This document shows, piece by piece, positions 58,450 through 64,000 of a stretch of 64,000 nt of DNA. Source of the stretch: Cepaea nemoralis (Eukaryota; Mollusca; Gastropoda; Stylommatophora; Helicidae); NCBI GenBank assembly GCA_014155875.1, contig JACEFZ010028130.1:553061-617060 (forward strand). The letters run 5' to 3'. The notes beneath the pieces are model-generated. The model ran no database searches, was not told the origin of the DNA, and was given only the letters and a program-made list of their open reading frames with translations. How positions within the stretch are numbered: position 1 is the stretch's first letter; every line of letters starts with the position of its first letter. A program made the position numbers and the translations under genes.

Positions 58450-58715
58450 ATGCTTTGAACTCAAGCGTAGTCCATACACAATCTATTACTTCTAGTGCTC
58501 TGGAATTATTTGTGCGTGCGGATTAGCTTCAGATTATTACTAGCTTCCCACGCCATCAGGCGAATCCACTCCTTCTGAGATACATGTAATTTGCATCCAG
58601 GTCGACGAAGACGTCACTATTTTAGTCACATGATGTGGTGTAAGGGTGACTCACTACCTCGCATACGTTTCAAGGCGTATCACTCTTACCATTCGCCGTG
58701 CTGATCTCCATTGCA
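58450..58715 (-). mobile_element. Family B SINE, diverged, - strand
   Basis: TTTGAACTCAAGCGTAGTCC, GACGAAGACGTCACTATTTT, TCACTACCTCGC and CATTCGCCGTGCTGAT are inverse family B blocks. Confidence 0.65.
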
Positions 58716-58914
58716 CTTGTCTAAGCAGTAGTATATATGGTTTCCAGACACACAGTTCCAGGCTGATCTGCTAGCTGATAGGGTTTATGAAGGACATCTG
58801 GGGTTATTTTTGGAGGGAAATGTCGACTCGGTTATTTTGTGTCGCACGGGATTTTTCGGCCTGCCTGGTGGAAAAATCTGTGACAGTAATAAGGTAAAAG
58901 TAGTTGGTCTGGAA

Positions 58915-59600
58915 GTATGGGAAGGGGAAAGTTATTTGGTACGTATATTAGCGGGTAGTGATGTATAAACAAGGGTGTGATGGGTCATGGTTTCTACTCA
59001 TGGGTTGGGTTATGGTGGTTACGTATATGAATGTGTTAGTATGCGTGGTGTAGTGATGTATAACAAGGGTGTGATGGGTCCGTGGTTTCTACTCATGGGT
59101 TGGGGATATGTTGGTTACGTATATGAATGTGTTAGTATGCGTGGTGTAGGACTGTATAAACAAGGGTGTGATGGGTCGTGGTTTCTACTCATGGGTTGGG
59201 TATATGGTAGGTTACCGTAGATGAATGTGTTAGTATGCGTGGTTTCGATGATGTATAAACAAGGGTGTGGATGGGTGCTGGTTTCTACTCAGGTGGTTGG
59301 GTAGATGGGTGGTTACGTATATGAATGTATTTAGTATTGCGTGGTGTAGTGATGTAGAAACAAGGGTGTGATGGGGGTCGTGGTTTCGTACTCATGGGGT
59401 TGGGTATATTGGGTTTGGGGGTACGTATATGAATGGGGGTTAGTATGCGTGGTGTAGTGATGTATAAACAAGGTGTGATGGGTCGTGGTTTCTACTCATG
59501 GGTTGGATATATGGTGGTTACGTATATGAATGTATTAGTATGCGTGGTGTAGTGATGTATAAACAAGGGTGTGATGGGTCGTGGTTATACTCGATGAAGT
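58915..59600. repeat. About 96-bp tandem array, six to seven units
   Basis: Units contain GTTAGTATGCGTGGTGTAGT, GATGTATAAACAAGGGTGTG, GGTTTCTACTCATGGGTTGG and ACGTATATGAATG. Units between 59200 and 59450 carry many single-base insertions. Confidence 0.92.
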
Positions 59601-59729
59601 AAGAGATGGTTACTATCATCTGAACAGTGTGATAGTAGTGAAGGTAAAGGGTGGTATATTCACCGATTACAAAGGAAATCTTATAAAGTTATAATGGGTA
59701 TGGTGGTAAGGGGTATTAGTGGTCAAGTA

Positions 59730-60600
59730 GGAGTGATATAGGGGTGGTCATAAATATAATAAGAGGTGTTCGCAGTTACACACTGGTCAACCAGTGGTCA
59801 AGCAATGGTCAAGTAAGGGGTCAAGTAGTCAAGTAAGGAAATTTTAGGGAAAAGTGATTGTAATGATATGGTGATGATTAAAGAGTGGTAAATTAGTGGT
59901 CAATCAGTGGTCAAGCAGTGGTCAAGTGGTCAAGTAAGGAAAATTTTAGGGAAATTGGTCGTAGTGACATGGTAATGTTTAAATTAGTGGTAAATTAGTG
60001 GTCAAGTAGTGGTCAAGTAGTGGTCAAGCAGTGGTCAAGGTGTAGGAGAAAATTTTAGGGAAATTTTAGGGAAAAGTGATTGTAATGAGATGGTGATGAT
60101 TAAAGAGTGGTAAATTAGTGGTCAAGCAGTGGTCAAGTGGTCAAGTAAGGAAAATTTTAGGGAAATTGGTCGTAGTGACATGGTAATGCTTAAATTAGTG
60201 GTAAATTAGTGATCAAGTAGTGGTCAAGTAGTGGTCAAGCAGTGGTCAAGCGTGGTTAAGGAGGAAAATTTTAGGGAAATTTTAGGGAAAAGTGATTGTA
60301 ATGAGATGGTGATGATTAAAGAGTGGTAAATTAGTGGTCAAGTAGTGGTCAAGCAGTGGTCAAGTGGTCAAGTGAATACATTTTACCGGAAAGTGAGTTG
60401 TAGCGACATGGTGATGCTTAAAGGGTGGTAAATTAGTGGTCAAGTAGTGGTCAAGCAGTGGTCAAGTAGTGGTCAAGTGGTCGAGTGACCACTTAAATTG
60501 TAGAGGACGATGTGCCTAAGATTATGGTAGTGATTAAAGTGATCGATGACGTGGTCAAGCAGTGGTCAAGCAGTGGTCAAGTAGTCGAATGACCACTTAA
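59730..60600. repeat. Higher-order repeat of GTGGTCAAG units
   Basis: Short units GTGGTCAAGTA/GCA alternate with a longer block (AAAATTTTAGGGAAA, AGTGATTGTAATGAGATGGT, TTAAATTAGTGGTAAATTAG), repeating at least three times with a period near 200-230 bp. Confidence 0.9.
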
Positions 60601-60699
60601 ATTGTAGGGGAAAGTATGTATAGTGCAATGGTGGTGGGTTAAAGTGAGGAAGAATCAATAGTAGTGATAATACTACTACGAATATTAGCGACAAGCACA

Positions 60700-61510
60700 A
60701 AGACAACCAAGTACATACTTGATACACACAAATACAAAGACAACGAAACACACACACGTACACACATACAGATACAGAAGTACAGACAAACCATACCATT
60801 ACTACTCTCACAACAACAGCTATACACAAATACACACCCATAATCAAAGACACAAATACACACACACACATACAAACACAAAGGCAACCATACACAGACA
60901 ACCCATACCATTACTACTGTCAGCACAAGTACACACACAGTGTACTCACATACAAGCACAAAGTCAACCGCACACACCCATAAACATCCACTCAAGTACA
61001 GACACAGGAAAACAAAGAAGCATACAAGGACAGACACACTCACCCATAATCAATTACACAAATACACACCTACAAACACAAAGACAACCACACACAGACA
61101 CATTTGTACATACAGACATACACATAAAGACAGACAAGCACAAAGACAAACCATACCATTACTACTGTCACAACAACAGATATACACATGTGCAGACACA
61201 CACTCACCCATACACAAGAACACTCAAAGACAAATACAAAGGACAGCCAAGTACACACACATACACACCCATCGCCTAGGATTACTACTGTCATCACAAC
61301 TATACTCAAGTACAGGACACACCATCGCCTAGCATTACTACTGTCATCACAACTATATACAACCACGTACAGACACGCGTACAACAACAAAGACAGACAC
61401 AAAACCATACAGACACCCATACACACTTGATACACTTGTACATACAGACACATAAGTACACAAAAAACAAAGACACACCCAAACCATTACTACTGGTACC
61501 TCAATCAGTA
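60700..61510. repeat. CA-rich minisatellite
   Basis: ACCATTACTACTGTCA-type blocks recur near 60797, 60911, 61158, 61281, 61334 and 61487 among AAAGACAACCACACACAGAC-like units. Confidence 0.85.
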
Positions 61511-61699
61511 CAGATACACTTACCCATAAGACTAAACTATACAAACCACATACCCCCTTTTGGTAAAGAACGCGGATGTCCGAGAAAGCCCCTACGTCAT
61601 CACCGCCATGTGCAAAAGTCATTAAGTGGTAGCATGAGTCATCGGTTTGTGGGAAGCAGGCGGGCGGCGTGAGAATAGCTTGTCTACAAAACTGCCACG

Positions 61700-61770
61700 T
61701 CAGCTATGTAGGGTGCAGACCCAGTGTATAAAATAGAAGGCGTCTCTTGTGAGCACAGTACCAGTTCACG
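61700..61770 (+). promoter_or_regulatory. TATA-box-like element
   Basis: GTGTATAAAATAGAAGGCG at 61723 is a strong TATA match. The downstream sequence has no recognisable gene or LTR, so its use is unknown. Confidence 0.25.
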
Positions 61771-61774
61771 GTTA

Positions 61775-61910
61775 AAAATAATAAATCGCAATTTTATTGC
61801 GCAAAATGTAAGCTCGATATAGTCCTATACATAACCTATACCTATACCTATACTTAGTCTATATCTGTATATTAAGTGAAGCGAAATAAAATTGCTATTT
61901 ATTATTTTTA
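61775..61910. other. Hairpin: 30-bp inverted repeat with AT-rich arms
   Basis: AAAAATAATAAATCGCAATT and the bases to 61803 are the near-perfect inverse of 61879-61908. The loop contains CCTATACCTATACCTATAC. Confidence 0.75.
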
Positions 61911-61974
61911 AGTGTTAATTAAAATTTAACTTTTTCGCTTTCTAAACAGTGGTTTTGTGTCTATGTCTCTTACA

Positions 61975-62090
61975 GAAAGAGTTTGTTGTGTTTGGTGAAT
62001 AGTTAGGGTTAGGGGTTAGGTTAGGGTTAAATGATGTATAATTAGGTTAGGGTTAGTAAGAACGAGTTTGTTGTGTTTGGTGTATATAAT
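61975..62090. repeat. Interstitial telomere-like repeats within a direct repeat
   Basis: GAGTTTGTTGTGTTTGGTG occurs at about 61980 and 62064. Between them are degenerate TTAGGG/TTAGGGG units. Confidence 0.8.
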
Positions 62091-62104
62091 GCTCTATTTT
62101 CCTT

Positions 62105-62205
62105 AGGCGTTCATCATTAATTACTGTGGTAGTCCAACGAATTCAAATAATTCGTCTCAGGAACCCAATCTCTGTTGTTTTTCAAGTTCTTCTTAGGGGT
62201 GCTGA
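62105..62205 (-). mobile_element. LINE C-terminal fragment
   Basis: TTCGTCTCAGGAACCCAATC with TCTCTGTTG parallels TTCGTCTCAGGAACCACATC of the LINE at 50190 (protein WFLRRM/WVPETN). Confidence 0.6.
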
Positions 62206-62579
62206 TCTATGACCGTATTCGTTGTCTAGAATAGCGCTTAGTAGGTTAGGGGGACAGATGCTTTACCTCCATTAGGTTGGAAAATCTGCCTAGTCACCAG
62301 AAATTATATTGTTCTGTAATCAAAACGAATGTTAGTGTTATTTGTTATGAAACATTGAAAGTCGGTTAGAAGATGTGGTAGCTGGTATTCATGAGTTCAC
62401 TAATGGTAGGCGTGTTTTTAAGAAAGGCCGAGTTTATAACAGACAGTGGTGGTTGCTTGCAGACTTGTCGTTATTGCAGATGTGAAATGGTAAAGTGCGC
62501 TAGGAGTGGACACCCTAAGAAATGCTATTTTAGGCAGACTTCGAGAAAAAAACCGTTGTATTGTTGAAAGCTGGAACAA

Positions 62580-62880
62580 TGAAAGGATAGTGTAGCAGAC
62601 ATTGTGGTATGGAAAGTTGAAGCTGGCAGCCATGGGAAATGGTTCCGTGATGATGAATACCTAGATGATACAGAAACTATACTAGTTGGAACCATACACG
62701 ACCTTACCATAAATGTTGTTATGTCTGTTTCAATGGACCACGTGTACAATGGAGATTTGAAGTTCTTGTTGATGTGACCAGTTTGTGTTAGAAAGAAACC
62801 AAGAGTGTGGAGAGATGAGTGCTTAGTCTGTATAAGGGTTTCTGTAGCAGATACGGTGAAGTTGGAGGTTTCGGTAATGT
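62580..62880 (+). pseudogene. Coding-looking fragment, possible P/Homo B domain
   Basis: One frame reads DIVVWKVEAGSHGKWFRDDE, YLDDTETILVGTIHDLTINV, VMSVSMDHVYNGDLKFLLM, TGA, then PVCVRKKPRVWRDECLVCIR. The HVYNGDL pattern within alternating hydrophobic residues recalls the HxxxGDL motif of proprotein-convertase P domains. There is a stop before and inside the segment and no splice sites were assigned. It could be a pseudogene, an error-containing exon, or chance. Confidence 0.25.
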
Positions 62881-62984
62881 AAAATCGAGAAAATGGTGAC
62901 ATTGATAACGGGTTTTCAGCTAAAAGTTCAAGACACGTATGAGATAACTACAGAAGTTATATTTTTTCCTAATTTTGGTAACAC

Positions 62985-63620
62985 CTTTGCCCTAGTTTGG
63001 TCGACATAGTTCTTACTTTTCCATAGCTATTTCTTAGACTGATTGATAGATTTTCCTAGTTTTTATCACTTTGGATGACACGTTTATAAGTTTGATTGAA
63101 ATATGTCTCTACTTGGTTCGCTTTGTTGACAAATATTCATACTTTTTATAATGTTAACAAAGTTTCCTACTGTTCATAAGTTTGGATGTGATATTTATAA
63201 CTTTGGTCAACATTTTAGTTGTGTTGGGTAATATTTTTTCCTATCTTTTTATAAGTTTGTTCGAGTTATATCTGTATTTGGCCAACGTTTTTCGATTTGT
63301 CTGACGCATTTTTCTATTTTTTATAAGAATTGATGATAATTTTATAAGTTTTGGTTGAGATATTTCAGTATTTGGTTGACCTTTTCCTTTTGGTTGACAA
63401 ATTTTCCTAGTTTTTATAAGTTTAGTTGAAATATTTATAAATTTGATTGAAAGTCTCTTCCCATTTGGTAATCATATTGTCATACTTGTCATAAATTTGG
63501 CCGAGACATTTCATATTTTGGCCTTTTCACCTTTGGTTAACTCCTAGTTTTCATACATTTGCCTGAAAATTTCTGTATTTGCCATAACTTTTCCCCCAGA
63601 CTTTGTTCATGTCTGGTAAT
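62985..63620. repeat. Degenerate AT-rich minisatellite
   Basis: Repeated blocks such as TTTCCTAGTTTTTATAAGTT and TGGTTGAAATATTTCTGTAT at irregular 40-60 bp spacing. Confidence 0.75.
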
Positions 63621-63714
63621 GTAAGCTCTGTTTCATCAAGACAACATCATGCACACAAACCACTAAAGAAAATCAACAAAACAAAATCTTGATTTCAATA
63701 TTTTTATCACCAAA

Positions 63715-63955
63715 ATATGTGTGTTCACAACATATTCATCAAAAACAGTTTAGTGATATATCATAAGACAAAAATCAATGACATACATGATTAGTGAAAA
63801 ACAGTTTGTTGATATATCATAGAAAAATCATGACATACTGATTAGGGAAAACAGTTTATATATATAGTAAAAATCAATGGACATCATGATTATGAAAAGA
63901 GTTTAGATATATATCATAAGAAAAATCTATGACATACAGTGTTATGAAACCAAAA
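63715..63955. repeat. Tandem array, about 55-65 bp units, four copies
   Basis: Units contain AAAACAGTTTAGTGATATAT, CATAAGA, AAAAATCAATGACATACATG and ATTAGTGA, with small indels between copies. Confidence 0.85.
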
Positions 63956-64000
63956 GTTTCTGGTTATGATCTTCATTCTTCGGCTCTGCTGGTTACTATA

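Noticed and set aside
61562..61672. Fourth cadherin exon
   Set aside because: A fragment reading NADVRESPYVITAM looked plausible, but its frame does not match the phase 1 donor at 58316 and it ends in a stop with no cadherin motif.

Overview
The window is eukaryotic and looks like an invertebrate animal, most likely a lophotrochozoan such as a gastropod mollusc. It has intron-split genes with GT-AG borders and very many non-LTR retrotransposon fragments of the endonuclease plus reverse transcriptase type common in mollusc genomes. It also has several tRNA-derived SINE families, DNA transposon relics, and dense microsatellites and minisatellites. The organism is an inference, not something the sequence proves.

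Three host genes can be supported. Gene 1 (5121-14556, + strand) and gene 2 (37837-23124, - strand) are convergent paralogues encoding methionine-R-sulfoxide reductase B (MsrB). Each has five exons, and exons 1, 3 and 4 are the same length in both (19, 77 and 145 bp). Both keep the zinc cysteines, the GTGWPSF motif and the catalytic RYCIN cysteine. The start exon of gene 2 sits in a local tandem triplication that also copies the start codon and splice donor. Gene 3 (from 54136 or 54151, + strand, running out of the window) encodes a signal peptide followed by a cadherin-type repeat; three exons are visible.

Layout: 1-4075 is a decayed LINE with two younger insertions. 5121-14556 is MsrB gene 1, whose introns hold SINEs, a 71-bp tandem array, a 475-bp palindrome with a hammerhead-like core, and LINE fragments. 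14560-23100 is intergenic, with SINEs, LINE tails and microsatellites. 23124-37837 is MsrB gene 2, whose introns carry a 64-bp satellite, two MITEs in opposite orientation (one with a telomere-like palindrome), a mariner relic and a hAT relic. 38000-53970 is intergenic, with LINE, Gypsy-like and gag-like pseudogenes and SINEs. 54136-58316 holds the cadherin exons. 58900-64000 is mostly minisatellite.

The genes form no operon-like or pathway unit. The MsrB pair is a local duplication, and the rest of the architecture comes from nested transposition and tandem amplification. No secretion, defence or CRISPR-type system is visible. Repeat family letters A-H are defined only within this window by comparing copies with one another.
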